A stretch of 64,000 nt of DNA from Siphonodentalium dalli (GCA_032622095.1 CP136069.1:125383450-125447449); one strand, 5' to 3'. Positions 56,301 to 59,747 are shown, counted from the first letter of the stretch. Notes: generated from the letters alone by a model not told the origin. Program-made: numbers and translations.

Positions 56301-57917
56301 TTTAAAGTTGATTGCTCCCTGCTTGAGTGAATGATCTGCATACTGTATACACCCTTCAGTAAGCCCATCCTCGAAGATAAGCCCAGTCTGGGTTTTTTAC
56401 CCTAAACAAAACATGGGGTGGTCCTCGTAGATAAGCCCACCCCCATTTCTGAGCATTTGGAAGGTGAATACAATCATGTCTCTATAATAGTATACACTTG
56501 TGTTAATACTGTTGTGAATTATACACATCTTATTCTATTCTTAGTTGTTGGATCAATAAAAAAGAGATCAATTCAATAAAATAAAAGGTGTCACTTATTG
56601 TTCACACCTCTATCAGAGTAAATCCAATGGGATGTGGAGTGATGACTTGGTGTTTTTGTAGGATCCTTTGATAATGCAGAAGAGTGATCTGTTGTGTTTT
56701 TATAAGAATTAGCTTGATTTATAATCATTAGTGTAACTAATTAACTTGTGAACTCATCATACAACCCTTACCCTATTGTGTTAGAAATTAATCCCAAAAT
56801 GTACAACCTTATCCAAAATGATTCCAAATGTATAGAACTGTCTACCACCGTTTTTGGTTATTATTATATGATTTTATCTTCTTAATAATATAAATAAAAC
56901 ACAATATTATCTTTATTCAATACAAAAATATGGTATTGGTATAAAACATGATGGTAGGTCGGCACCTTAAGGCTAACATAATTTTTGCACAGGGGGGTCC
57001 TCCTGAGTAAGCCCAGTACCCACTTTTTGAGCAAAAACGTGCACGAGCCCCCTGGGCTTCAAGTTACTGATGGGTGTATATAGTATGTGTATTAATTGGG
57101 CTGGTTTTTCAAGGAAACAGTGCTTGCAAAATGGATGCTTAGATGCATGTTCACTGGTTTTACCTAGTTTATCCCCCCCCCCAACCCCCGTCTGAGTTTT
57201 TGTCTTATCTTAACATGTAGTGGCCAGTTAGTCTAGTCTCATATTATCATTCAATATGACTATGTGACTCAGAAACACTATCATGTTTTTTCTTTGGCAG
57301 GGGCATTTTTGTTGTTGAAAATTACCCCCCCCCCCAACTGATTTTTTTAACTGAACATCTAATGGCCATTTCTCTCACTCTTCAATATGACTGTGCGACT
57401 AAGAAAAATAATCGTTGCCGACAATGAAGCATGTATATTCTGTGAAAGAGGCAATACTTAAAGGGGTACTGTACACTAAATTCAGCCATTTTTGGGACCA
57501 TCTTCTTTTATACTCAACAGAATATATGCAACAAATGAATGAATTTGAGCCATGGATGAGAGCAAAATACACGGTGAATTTTCAGTGAAAATAACCTTGT
57601 TTATTCCCCCCCCCCCCCCCCCCGAATTGTTTTTACCTCAACATCTAATGACCAGTTCCTCTCATTTTATCATTCAATATGACTATCATATGACTATGGG
57701 ACTAACAAAACAATCATTGTCGACAATGAAGCATGTATTTTCTGTGAAAGAGGCAATAATTAAATTTCAGAGAATTTTCAGTGAAAATTACCTACATGTA
57801 GACCTTTTATCCCCCCCCCCCCCCACACCTGAATTTTATTTACCTCAACATCTAATGGCCAGTGACTCTCATTTTATCATTCAATATGACTATCATAAAA
57901 ATATCATTGGTGACATT

Positions 57918-57949
<32 letters not shown>

Positions 57950-59176
57950 GCCCCCCCCCCCCCCCCCGACACTTAAATTTTTTTTGGTGGTTTTCAATAA
58001 AATTTACTGAAATTTCTGCTGTAATATTTTTACATTTATTAACAAAAAAAGCAAACTTTCATTGTCTGAGAATGGGTTGGTCAAAGCATTGTGTTTAAAA
58101 AAAACTTTATTTATAGGTATAGTTTTTACAAAAAAATCTAAATTAATCTCAGCTCAATCTTGAAGGAAAAGCCATCAAAATTTAATCACATAATATTAAT
58201 ATATTATGTACCGGTACTGCTTATATTTATTTACAATGGGCAAATGGCCAATGACTGTGATAAGAATATTAGTATGTGGAAATAAAAAAATTAATTAACA
58301 AAATTATTTAAATAGAATTTGAAGACTTAATTAACACAATTTTTTTCTGGCCTCACAGTATATAAACGGCTGGACAATTAGTTTTCTTTGGCCTAAAATA
58401 TATTTTGAAAGTATAAAGTCATAAATCATATCTGATTCATTTTTTTTTTATTTCCCCAGGGGGGGGGGGGTGTCATCGGGTCAAGATTCAATCAAAGTCC
58501 AACAGCACGACACTGACTGCATGGAGTGCATGCCATAGCCAAATGGGCCAGGGGGACTGGGATGGCAGCTGCAGACAACGTTTTGAAAGCTCAAAATTCT
58601 GACAATTTTTTGGCAAGTTGGAGAAATTTTCAGTAAAATTCGGGCAATTTTCGTGCAAATTGAATGGTAATTGGTATTTCTACAGTATTTTTAATATGCC
58701 CAAGTTATTCATATTTAAGGTTAATTAAAAAATTATTTTGTTGTATTTCTGTGTATATACAAGGTATATTCTCCAAAAACTGTGTTATTATATTAAAAAA
58801 AAAAAATTGGGAATACAGTCTCAGCACCACCCCCCCCCCCCCCCCCCCCCAACATTTGGGCCCCGGTACGGCTACCAGCCTATGTTGCATTCGTCACACC
58901 CCGGATCAATGCGAGTGTGTCTTGTCAACTCACCTGTTTCTGTACATATTTGACTCTTTTATCATGATGTTTAGGAGTTGAATTGAACTTGAAAACGAGC
59001 CAGTTCCGTATATACATGTACACATCATATGTCACAGACACCGGCATCAAAAAGAAGCAGACGAAAATCCATCGATAATGAACCAGCGCGTACTCAAATC
59101 CTCGATATTTCGCCCAAGATAAAACTCCAACAAAAGGAACGCCAACAAACGCCACAACATTGAATATAGTTTCCAT
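293..59176 (-). CDS. DHCR24: Delta(24)-sterol reductase, complete spliced gene in eight coding exons
   Basis: DHCR24 is an FAD-dependent oxidoreductase of the endoplasmic reticulum membrane that reduces the C24-C25 double bond of sterol side chains (desmosterol to cholesterol) with NADPH. I joined eight minus-strand exons: 59176-58934, 34184-33923, 32884-32766, 30718-30452, 20385-20245, 16871-16674, 2200-2022 and 446-293. They sum to 1563 nt, about 520 residues plus stop, against about 516 in vertebrates. Order of parts: N-terminal membrane anchor (exon 1), PCMH-type FAD-binding domain (exons 2-4), C-terminal catalytic part (exons 4-8). Runs such as [31 protein letters not shown] and [18 protein letters not shown] are diagnostic of the family. 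No exon carries a stop or frameshift, so the gene looks functional. The 59-kb span comes entirely from repeat-filled introns. Family membership is certain; exact junctions are inferred by eye. Confidence 0.95.
447..2021 (-). other. DHCR24 intron 7 with a decayed satellite-type fragment
   Basis: This is an intron of about 1.6 kb. Roughly 1200-1510 holds diverged monomers of the same ~160-bp repeat that forms the arrays at 22.9-27.1 kb. They are recognisable by AAATCCAAGATGGCCAC, CAGCCATGTTTATTAACAG and GATCCATAT...GTTTGGTGATGA. The rest shows no coding signal. Confidence 0.6.
2022..2200 (-). CDS. DHCR24: DHCR24 exon 7
   Basis: This exon encodes residues 411-469 plus two bases: [20 protein letters not shown], then [20 protein letters not shown] and [10 protein letters not shown]. 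The acceptor is TATCTTTCAG/ATCTATCC and the donor AAGGG/GTAAGA. YPxWLCPF and DIGAYG are conserved family blocks. The frame is open on the minus strand but flanked by stops, so only domain similarity reveals it. Confidence 0.92.
2806..3235 (+). repeat. Short tandem array, ~145-150 bp unit, about three copies
   Basis: Blocks recur with TACCTCACTCCGCCTC at about 2851 and 2993, and with GATTAGT preceded by (A)TCATCG/CATTGC at about 2982 and 3133. Each is followed by GGAGATGCAG(C/A)AAAGTATATGG. Units differ by many substitutions, so the array is old. It abuts the left end of the 3369-8939 element. Confidence 0.65.
3984..5597 (-). pseudogene. C-terminal segment of the uncharacterised transposase-like gene
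   Basis: This is the longest open frame in the window at 537 codons; it opens from GTG after a frameshift rather than at a true start. Conserved family blocks are [20 protein letters not shown] (about 36-55), [12 protein letters not shown] (about 70-81), [14 protein letters not shown] (about 97-110) and [20 protein letters not shown] (about 115-134). Further blocks are [14 protein letters not shown] and [19 protein letters not shown]. The frame closes just inside the left inverted repeat, and the usual C-terminal tail looks missing or decayed. No standard database domain is recognised by me. Its long intact frame suggests fairly recent activity or partial constraint. Confidence 0.75.
5731..6735 (-). 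pseudogene. Middle segment of the uncharacterised transposase-like gene
   Basis: This 334-codon segment begins within a second Cys/His motif ([13 protein letters not shown]), which parallels the first module. A helical middle part follows ([28 protein letters not shown]). The C-terminal block [15 protein letters not shown]...TFHGMG lies near residues 281-303. That block is among the most conserved of the family as I know it from many invertebrate genomes, where members are annotated only as uncharacterised. The frame ends [13 protein letters not shown] by a frameshift. The following 130 bases continue in another frame ([17 protein letters not shown] ... LLWHSGWF), so this is one ancestral gene with the next segment. 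Confidence 0.7.
6893..7210 (-). pseudogene. N-terminal zinc-module segment of the element's gene
   Basis: This 105-codon open segment starts [20 protein letters not shown]. It has CVLC followed about 50 residues later by [11 protein letters not shown], a C-x2-C...H-x2-C arrangement that could bind one zinc. The frame ends in a TGA at 6893. Coding continues in other frames (FDFKTDY, then [17 protein letters not shown]), with another in-frame TGA at 6769-6771. Such Cys/His modules open many proteins of this uncharacterised invertebrate family. The copy is broken here. Confidence 0.65.
7830..8380 (+). repeat. Interspersed repeat with GGAC microsatellite
   Basis: Two diverged tandem units carry CTGAATTTT(C/T)TAAGTC and the phrases GGGTCATAACTCT / GGGGCGTAACTCTGG. 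A (GGAC/GGAAGGAC)n microsatellite follows at about 8256-8328, then GGGCTCCACTATATACCCCC. This is the typical layout of abundant non-autonomous repeats in molluscan genomes. It lies inside the right arm side of the 3369-8939 element. Confidence 0.6.
9181..9406. mobile_element. Palindromic MITE with probable 7-bp target duplication
   Basis: Two arms of about 80 bp are near-perfect reverse complements: CAAGCCTTGAAATAG... from 9188 and ...CTATTTCAAGGCTTG ending at 9398. A short direct copy of the AATGAGGT(C/T)CCCAG block sits in the loop. CTGCATA precedes the left end (9181-9187) and follows the right end (9400-9406), a plausible target-site duplication. Both strands give spurious open frames with the same first residues, as expected of a palindrome. 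Confidence 0.75.
9407..10544. other. Intron sequence without recognised features
   Basis: No coding or RNA signal is seen. A short local repetition of CAGTTTTCCCAATATGTTTC occurs three times at about 9778-9860. Confidence 0.5.
10545..11678 (+). mobile_element. Family A element, copy 1 (Helentron-associated-like)
   Basis: The 5' end carries GCCGATCACGATCGGC (10552-10567), a 7-bp inverted repeat with a 2-base spacer. ATGTTTAACCCAT follows it. The interior has ~160-170 bp units with GGGCCATATCTCTGG / GGCCATAACTCTG phrases, then a short GGAC microsatellite. The 3' end is the hairpin TGTTTACCATACTATGG-TATGGGTAAACA followed by A-rich sequence. The 3' arm is the reverse complement of the 5' subterminal motif. 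This end structure resembles non-autonomous rolling-circle (Helentron/pearl-type) elements. Confidence 0.65.
11679..14202. other. Intron sequence, old repeat fragments only
   Basis: No convincing coding signal is present. An inverted repeat of about 50 bp, recognisable by TTTCTGGAAACTGACTCCAA, lies at about 13733-13783 and 14045-14090. About 12727-12880 is a diverged relative of 32940-33070 (shared AGACACATGTGTATT-like and GCAGTGA phrases). Confidence 0.45.
14203..16300 (+). mobile_element. Family A element, copy 2
   Basis: The 5' palindrome GCCGATCACGATCGGC lies at 14210-14225, followed by ATGTTTAACCCATACC. The 3' end has two ~160-bp units ending in an AGAC/GGAC microsatellite (16190-16230) and the hairpin TGTTTACC...GGTAAACA to 16300. 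The interior from about 15055 to 15760 is shared with 35.9-38.3 kb and 49.0 kb. It contains a poly-G run at 15418-15428. Confidence 0.65.
16301..16673. other. Start of intron 6, nothing recognised
   Basis: This AT-rich intron sequence lies immediately downstream of exon 6 on the coding strand. No repeat, RNA or coding signal was recognised. Confidence 0.5.
16674..16871 (-). CDS. DHCR24: DHCR24 exon 6
   Basis: This exon encodes residues 345-410, from [20 protein letters not shown] through [11 protein letters not shown] and [11 protein letters not shown] to FHSKLD. The acceptor is TATTTCAG/AACATC. The donor is the weakest in the gene: only GAT/GTCAGT keeps the phase with exon 7. The join then reads [12 protein letters not shown] and is two residues shorter than vertebrate enzymes there. 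The alternative GT three bases on would break the frame. The exon is certain; its 3' boundary is less so. Confidence 0.88.
16952..17094. mobile_element. Palindromic mariner-like MITE (family P), internally deleted
   Basis: Ends are TACAGTAGTGCTCTAAGTAA and the exact reverse complement at 17075-17094. Most of the second arm has been lost. TA-flanked CAGT ends are typical of Tc1/mariner-derived MITEs. Bases in this copy's terminal arms differ from other copies yet still pair with each other. Confidence 0.75.
17195..17431. repeat. Palindromic repeat family B, uninterrupted copy
   Basis: CCTGTGCCAGTGCATTCTCT on the left mirrors AGAGAATGCATTGGCACAGG on the right, with several CTCTTATATATG repeats inside. 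The same element is split by an insertion at 28069-29710, and a 40-bp core palindrome survives at 35437-35476. Confidence 0.65.
17715..18839. mobile_element. Non-autonomous hAT-like element
   Basis: The left end TAGGGGTGCCAAGATTAATCG-like and the right end ...AATCGTGGCACCTCCA are inverted repeats rich in ATCGAT. The direct repeat NTCTTAAA (17707-17714 and 18840-18847) fits an 8-bp target duplication with one mismatch. GGGGTGCCACGATT-type ends and 8-bp duplications are characteristic of hAT elements. No transposase frame is present. Confidence 0.65.
19013..19560. repeat. Degenerate minisatellite, ~50-bp unit
   Basis: Imperfect repetition of CTCCATACAGTAAAACC, CTCCAAACTGGACCCTCTAC and AAACTGAATCCCT runs over about 550 bp. 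It produces long but meaningless open frames on the minus strand, because unit changes keep the frame open. Confidence 0.75.
20245..20385 (-). CDS. DHCR24: DHCR24 exon 5: conserved HRHTRSIFW block
   Basis: This exon encodes 47 codons, residues 298-344, from [20 protein letters not shown] to [10 protein letters not shown]. The acceptor is ATTTCAG/ATCAAT and the donor ATGGAG/GTAGGT. The [17 protein letters not shown] run is near-identical to vertebrate DHCR24. The intron upstream on the coding strand holds the 160-bp tandem arrays. Confidence 0.95.
20411..20627. mobile_element. Palindromic mariner-like MITE (family P), full length
   Basis: This 217-bp near-perfect palindrome runs from TACAGTAATGCCCTAATTAA to ...TTAGGGCATTACTGTA. 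The arms contain GCAGAATTATGGGTAACTTT and its complement. The loop is around GGAAAGCTTTCC. TA flanks and CAGT termini suggest Tc1/mariner-mediated mobility. It sits 26 nt from exon 5, within intron 4. Confidence 0.85.
20697..21003. repeat. 28-bp minisatellite, about 11 near-identical copies
   Basis: The unit TTTACATAGTTTGTGTGTGT-TACACTAA repeats head to tail. One copy lacks 4 bases of the GT run and one has A for G. High identity implies recent expansion. Confidence 0.9.
21730..22325 (+). repeat. Diverged ~165-bp repeat units
   Basis: Three units contain AACTTGACCTGTAT and ATTTCATTCCATTCAG, with ATAACTCTGG(C/T)AA phrases. They are relatives of the repeats at 7830-8380. A short GAATGAAT run ends the block. 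Confidence 0.55.
22350..27380 (+). mobile_element. Nested family B2 pearl/Helentron-like elements with 160-bp cores
   Basis: Three 5'-type ends (about 22354, 22785, 23897) carry GTGTCAATGACACT-like palindromes followed by GTAGCTCAACTT. Three 3'-type ends (about 23755, 27147-27175, 27331) carry CCATGGCAATAGCTCAAA after a GACGGAC microsatellite. The complete inner pair is 23897-27178. It has palindrome AGTGTCAATGACACT (23907-23921), subterminal AGCTCAACTTA and a 3' hairpin AGCTCAAACTTAC/GTAAGTTGAGCT. The core is about 19 tandem ~160-bp units. No protein is encoded; the many short open frames are repeats of each other. Confidence 0.7.
24959..26890 (+). repeat. Recent 965-bp higher-order duplication inside the 160-bp array
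   Basis: The segment from about 24959 to 25922 recurs with a shift of exactly 965 bp at about 25924-26887. Identity is near complete: the translated copies at 25261 and 26226 are identical, and those at 25698 and 26663 differ by one residue. The unit is six monomers. Flanking monomers differ by roughly 10-15 percent, so the duplication is much younger than the array. Confidence 0.85.
27381..28068. other. Intron 4 sequence without recognised features
   Basis: AT-rich intronic sequence with no domain-bearing frame and no repeat recognised elsewhere in the window. Confidence 0.45.
28069..29710. repeat. Family B palindromic repeat split by a 1.4-kb insertion
   Basis: The left half (to 28189) and right half (from 29609) align with the uninterrupted copy at 17195-17431. 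Shared runs include CCTGTGCCAGTGCATT, AAGGTAAATATTGTTA, GAATGCATTGGCACAGGGTT and TTTCAGGAAGCTC. The interruption is the element at 28190-29608. Confidence 0.75.
28190..29608. mobile_element. Inserted non-coding element with 16-bp inverted ends
   Basis: The ends are GAGGGTATCACCCCCC and GGGGGGTGATACCCTC, perfect inverted repeats. ATATAT flanks both sides (28184-28189, 29609-29614) as a likely target duplication. Subterminal GGGATTCA / TATTCGGG repeats lie on both sides. The interior holds scattered TTGGAAATTTCCAACCT-type units (28430-29330). No coding frame is recognised. Confidence 0.75.
29711..30451. other. Intron 4 sequence upstream of exon 4 end
   Basis: No feature is recognised beyond a poly-G run at about 30151-30158. 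An imperfect inverted TTCAGATAATGT / TTATCTGAACATTTCC lies at 30230-30285. Confidence 0.4.
30452..30718 (-). CDS. DHCR24: DHCR24 exon 4: end of FAD-binding domain
   Basis: This exon encodes 89 codons in phase 0, residues 209-297, from [20 protein letters not shown] to MTDIAESGK. The acceptor is CTTCCACAG/ACTGAG and the donor GAAAG/GTGAAT. [18 protein letters not shown] is a strongly conserved DHCR24 block. The segment [17 protein letters not shown] follows, as in vertebrate enzymes. Confidence 0.95.
30765..31204. mobile_element. MITE with AAAGGTACTCAATCCGAT ends
   Basis: GTACTCAATCCGATTAA near 30768 and ATCGGATTGAGTACCTTTAA near 31180-31200 are inverted ends of a ~440-bp unit in intron 3. 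A related copy lies at 40103-40490, inside family A copy 3. They share GGGGTAAAAAATATTT, CATCAAAGCTCAGAGTGA and CAATTAATCGATTCTGATAA. Confidence 0.65.
31433..31565. repeat. Perfect-armed foldback, ~57-bp arms
   Basis: The left arm begins GTTGATCCGTGTCGTTGTAT. The right arm ends ACGACACGGATCAAC. CAGATTGCCGGATCAAAC pairs with GTTTGATCCGGCAATGGATCTG. The loop is about 15 bases. Open frames on both strands here share residues, a palindrome artefact. Confidence 0.75.
31716..31840. repeat. Interspersed repeat, uninterrupted copy
   Basis: Carries GATCCGGGGAAATCTCACT, TTAGATCGTCAAACAATAG and GGTATTTAGGGAAGAATA. The reverse complement is present at 59748-59801 and 61058-61140, there split by about 1.25 kb. 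Confidence 0.6.
32766..32884 (-). CDS. DHCR24: DHCR24 exon 3: FAD-binding domain core
   Basis: This 119-nt exon has acceptor TTTCAG/GTGGG and donor CACCT/GTAAG. It encodes [20 protein letters not shown] followed by [20 protein letters not shown]. The glycine-rich GGLIMGxGIE(T/S)SSHK segment is the flavin-contacting signature of DHCR24-type PCMH domains. It is too short to stand out as an open frame and was found from exon context. Confidence 0.94.
33444..33637. mobile_element. Palindromic mariner-like MITE (family P), left end truncated
   Basis: Arms share this copy's private variants: AAATTTTTCAGG on the left and CCTGAAAAATTT on the right, where other copies have AACTTTTCAGG/CCTGAAAAGTT. 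It lies in intron 2 of DHCR24. Confidence 0.8.
33690..33904. mobile_element. Palindromic mariner-like MITE (family P), full length, beside a splice site
   Basis: This 215-bp near-perfect palindrome runs from TACAGTAATGCCCTAAGTAA to ...TTACTTAGGGCATTACTATA. The TTAAACACAGC variant in one arm is matched by GCTGTGTTTAA in the other. Its inner end is 18 nt from the exon 2 donor. Confidence 0.85.
33923..34184 (-). CDS. DHCR24: DHCR24 exon 2: first half of the FAD-binding domain
   Basis: This exon encodes residues 82-168 plus one base. The acceptor reads TTTAG/GTTAGAGATTGG. The protein contains [20 protein letters not shown], the start of the PCMH FAD-binding fold, and ends at [11 protein letters not shown]. 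The donor is GTAG/GTAGGA, and the split glycine codon is completed by exon 3, restoring the conserved DLTVGG. A palindromic MITE (33690-33904) ends only 18 nt into the following intron. Confidence 0.95.
34191..35436. other. Intron 1 sequence, nothing recognised
   Basis: Only a loose repetition of TTTTGAGT(T/A)CATTT(A/G)ACCT at about 34460-34550 stands out. Confidence 0.4.
35437..35476. repeat. Core palindrome of family B
   Basis: CCAATGCATTCTCTTATATA mirrors TATATAAGAGAATGCATTGG. It is followed by CACAGGGT as in the full copies. Confidence 0.75.
35713..35868. repeat. Foldback repeat
   Basis: The left arm TTGCTTAAACTGTTTATGTC and GGGGGATTTGAGCATCTATT pair with AATAGATGCCAAATCCCC and GACATAAACAGTTTAAGCAA. 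Outer arms ATATGTAGC and GCTACATAT extend the pairing. Confidence 0.7.
36536..36694. mobile_element. Palindromic mariner-like MITE (family P), right end truncated
   Basis: Begins TACAGTAATGCCCTAAATAA. The second arm stops at GACTTAATCCTG. The centre TCTCACTGAGAG differs from other copies but is itself self-complementary. Confidence 0.8.
37164..37380. mobile_element. Palindromic mariner-like MITE (family P), full length
   Basis: A 217-bp copy from TACAGTAACGCCCTAAATAA to ...TTTAGGGTATTACTGTA with a TA on both sides. It shares the TCTCACTGAGAG centre with the copy at 36536, consistent with block duplication. Confidence 0.8.
38276..38435. repeat. GC-rich interspersed repeat
   Basis: An isolated GC-rich block runs from CAGGGCCTGATCCAGG to CTCCCCCGGGAATTTTTTTG in AT-rich surroundings. 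It mimics a short coding frame, but I recognise no protein domain and the composition is that of a repeat. A distant relative of its end is the CAGGCCCTGACA at about 43043. Confidence 0.5.
38780..39370. repeat. TGGTTCTCATGTGTGGGA minisatellite
   Basis: Roughly 600 bp of irregular repeats of ATGGTTCTCATGTG(T/G)GGGA with unit lengths of about 18-36 bp. Open frames on both strands (Trp/Phe/Ser-rich, or RTIHENH-rich) are artefacts of the repeat. Confidence 0.85.
39722..39865 (-). pseudogene. C2H2 zinc-finger gene fragment
   Basis: This 47-codon frame begins [20 protein letters not shown]. It contains one canonical finger, C-x2-C-x12-H-x4-H, ending RHIREKH. A second finger seems to start (HKCGRY) but lacks its second cysteine. 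The frame then stops at 39722. A basic stretch in the next frame ([14 protein letters not shown]) may be its continuation after a frameshift. It sits in intron 1 and has no visible neighbours of its own. It is likely a retrocopied or transduced fragment. Confidence 0.5.
39991..41990 (+). mobile_element. Family A element, copy 3
   Basis: The 5' palindrome GCCGATCACGATCGGC lies at 39998-40013, then ATGTTTAACCCATACC. It contains an inserted MITE (about 40103-40490) and ~160-bp units with GACCATAACTCTG. A GGAC/AGAC microsatellite (41876-41932) precedes the hairpin TGTGTACCATACATGG-TATGGGTACACA ending at about 41988. The T-A to G-C change in both hairpin arms is noted in the findings. Confidence 0.65.
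42005..42328 (-). pseudogene. GIY-YIG endonuclease tail of a Penelope-like retroelement
   Basis: The frame contains [20 protein letters not shown], then [11 protein letters not shown] and a C-terminal [14 protein letters not shown]. These match the GIY-YIG domain order at the C-terminus of Penelope-like elements: YVGET-type motif, R-x3-H helix, HF...H, and the terminal W/I-x4-LRTL-x-P-GLN. No reverse transcriptase sequence is found upstream on the minus strand (42329 onwards), so this is a domain-sized fragment. Penelope elements are often cut at the 5' end during insertion, which fits a 3'-terminal remnant. Confidence 0.8.
42329..43137. other. Intron 1 sequence with a poly-A-bearing repeat
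   Basis: About 42935-43055 has a poly-A run and then TTTTTTGGCCTTAAATTTG and GGGCGCCC. It ends TCAGGCCCTGACA. It is probably a small repeat whose pseudo-frame reads [12 protein letters not shown]. The rest is featureless. Confidence 0.4.
44713..45841. repeat. Twin ~560-bp units, each headed by a long foldback
   Basis: Unit 1 begins at about 44713 and unit 2 at about 45275. Each starts with a ~160-bp palindrome (44722-44883; 45284-45447) with arms TTATACAATGTTGTGTACAG and the complement. Each then has AATGCGGAAGTGAAAC, TTCGTGACGTCAC, several CGGGAGTCCAATATGAC and ends GTTAGTTAAGGGATGGAT. Unit identity is high. Confidence 0.8.
45845..47395. repeat. Degenerate tandem DNA rich in CCATGGACCCA/TATAGGTAG words
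   Basis: About 1.5 kb here, and about 300 bp at 44340-44640, is made of loosely repeating words such as ATGGACCCAGGC, CATATGTAG, CATATATAGGTAG and GACCCATG at roughly 40-60-bp spacing. Open frames are His/Ile/Cys-rich artefacts. It appears to be one array interrupted by the twin foldbacks. Confidence 0.6.
46469..46489. repeat. 21-bp residue of a family P MITE
   Basis: TACAGTAATGGCATTACTGT plus A is a perfect palindrome. It consists only of the two 10-bp termini of family P MITEs joined around one base. Confidence 0.6.
49000..49685 (+). repeat. Family A element, 3' part only
   Basis: From about 49010 the sequence matches the 15630-15765 interior of family A copy 2 (ATTGATATCATTATATTAC, CAATAAAATCTTCATA). 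It continues through ~160-bp units to an AGAC microsatellite (49580-49605) and the hairpin TGTGTACCATACATGG-TATGGGTACACA. The 5' palindrome is missing. The copy starts right next to the end of the 43138-48962 element. Confidence 0.6.
49686..51454. other. Intron 1 sequence with a long poly-G tract
   Basis: No coding signal is recognised. A run of about 25 G lies at 50217-50242. Confidence 0.45.
51455..51649. mobile_element. Palindromic mariner-like MITE (family P), one arm with a deletion
   Basis: Runs from TACAGTAATGCTCTAATTAA to ...TTAATTAGAGCATTACTGTA. The left arm lacks about 20 bases present in the right arm. The private variants CTCTAATTAA and TTAATTAGAG pair with each other. Confidence 0.8.
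51650..53270. other. Intron 1 sequence, nothing recognised
   Basis: AT-rich; no domain, RNA gene or window-level repeat recognised. Confidence 0.4.
53392..56025 (+). mobile_element. Family A element, copy 4, carrying an insertion
   Basis: The 5' palindrome GCCGATCTTGATCGGC (53400-53415) has a changed spacer but intact arms. The 3' end has ~160-bp units, a short GGAC-like run and the hairpin TGTGTACCATACTATGG-TATGGGTACACA at about 55990-56020. It is interrupted at 53738-54974 by a separate element. Outside the insertion it aligns with copy 1 (GTTAAAAGACATGGAATGGG). Confidence 0.65.
53738..54974. mobile_element. Harbinger-like non-autonomous element with TTA target duplication
   Basis: The ends GGCCAAAGAAAAAAGATAGT and the near-exact inverse ending CTTTGGCC are flanked by TTA on both sides (53735-53737, 54975-54977). 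Family A copy 1 has a single TTA at the matching position near 10840, the empty site. Three-base TWA duplications and GG-starting inverted ends are typical of PIF/Harbinger MITEs. The interior has no coding frame and includes a poly-G run at 54589-54603. Confidence 0.75.
56030..56337 (+). repeat. Interspersed repeat shared with 62330-63070
   Basis: GTTCTCAGCAA...TATAAAAA, AACTGCCAT...AGTACATGATCTG and GTTGATTGCTCCCTGC occur here and again at about 62333-62350 and 62929-63060. Both copies are in plus orientation with diverged spacing. Confidence 0.6.
56338..57089. mobile_element. MITE-like element with CATACTGTATACACCC ends
   Basis: CATACTGTATACACCCTTCAGTAAGCCC-type left end is mirrored by GGGCTTCAAGTTACTGATGGGTGTATATAGTATG-type right end. 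Subterminal inverted GTAAGCCCA phrases lie on both sides. No coding frame is seen. Confidence 0.65.
57170..57980 (+). repeat. Tandem ~185-bp units with embedded poly-C tracts
   Basis: Three to four units carry CATTCAATATGACTAT, CAACATCTAATGGCCAGT and GACAATGAAGCATGTAT. Each has a C-run (57606-57623, 57813-57825, 57923-57967). The Pro-rich open frame across them comes from the C tracts. Confidence 0.75.
57981..58933. other. 5' end of intron 1, poly-G/C tracts and partial repeats
   Basis: G-run near 58460-58470 and C-run at 58830-58850. AATTAGTTTTCTTTGGCC at about 58377 resembles 255-275. No coding signal was found apart from exon 1 next to it. Confidence 0.45.
58934..59176 (-). CDS. DHCR24: DHCR24 exon 1: start codon and membrane anchor
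   Basis: This exon encodes residues 1-81. It begins [10 protein letters not shown] and includes the hydrophobic stretch [20 protein letters not shown] at about residues 35-54. That segment aligns with the single N-terminal membrane helix anchoring vertebrate DHCR24 in the ER. It ends at KYVQKQ, with the donor CAG/GTGAGT read on the minus strand. The phase is 0. The ATG at 59176 is the only reasonable start, as it matches the family's N-terminal length. Confidence 0.93.
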
Positions 59177-59453
59177 GGTGTATGCTTGTATTTCCTATTT
59201 GTGCAATTAAACTGCATAAAATCTAATTTTTGTCACCGAAATCTTCCGATAAAAATAAAATCGATCCTGGACTTCATTCTCGGGGGTCAAAGTTCACAGC
59301 ACGGAAAGTAACTCTATTTATGCGATTGTAACTGGAAGTGCAAAGGTCAAAGTTGGGAAGATTCCAGAAAAACTTCCTGATTCACACCTTCCATTCCAAG
59401 CAGTGACCAGTTGACCAAAGGCCATTTCGCAGGTAGAATGTTTACAAGTACAT
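59177..59453 (-). promoter_or_regulatory. Probable DHCR24 promoter with two DR1-like sites
   Basis: This is the region just upstream of the DHCR24 start codon. It contains GGGTCAAAGTTCA at 59284-59296, a direct repeat of nuclear-receptor half sites spaced by one base (DR1, HNF4/RXR type). A second, weaker one, AGGTCAAAGTTGG, lies at 59344-59356. They lie about 110 and 170 bp upstream of the ATG. I see no clear TATA box and no classical sterol-response element. The transcription start is not determinable by eye. Confidence 0.4.
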
Positions 59454-59747
59454 TTGTATTCTATTTATCTCCCTACATCCTTGGTTGATACTGACAATTT
59501 CCTGCTACTTGTAGTGGAGTTAGCACTGTTGTCATGCTTTTTTTTATTTTGTAAACACTCACTGACGAAAAATCACATGACTTTTTTCAATTTTTGGGCG
59601 ATCACAGATTTTCGGCGATTGTTTCTCGACAAAGACTCTTTGAACGTTTCAAACACACAAACAGTAGTACTAGTAGTTGCAGATAGGATTTTTCATGTCA
59701 ATGAAGGTATCATTTTGACAAAAAAAACATAATAGGAGCTTTATATT

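Noticed and set aside
57552-58010. 152-codon proline-rich open frame
   Set aside because: It is generated by three poly-C tracts inside ~185-bp tandem units; no domain or start context supports a protein.
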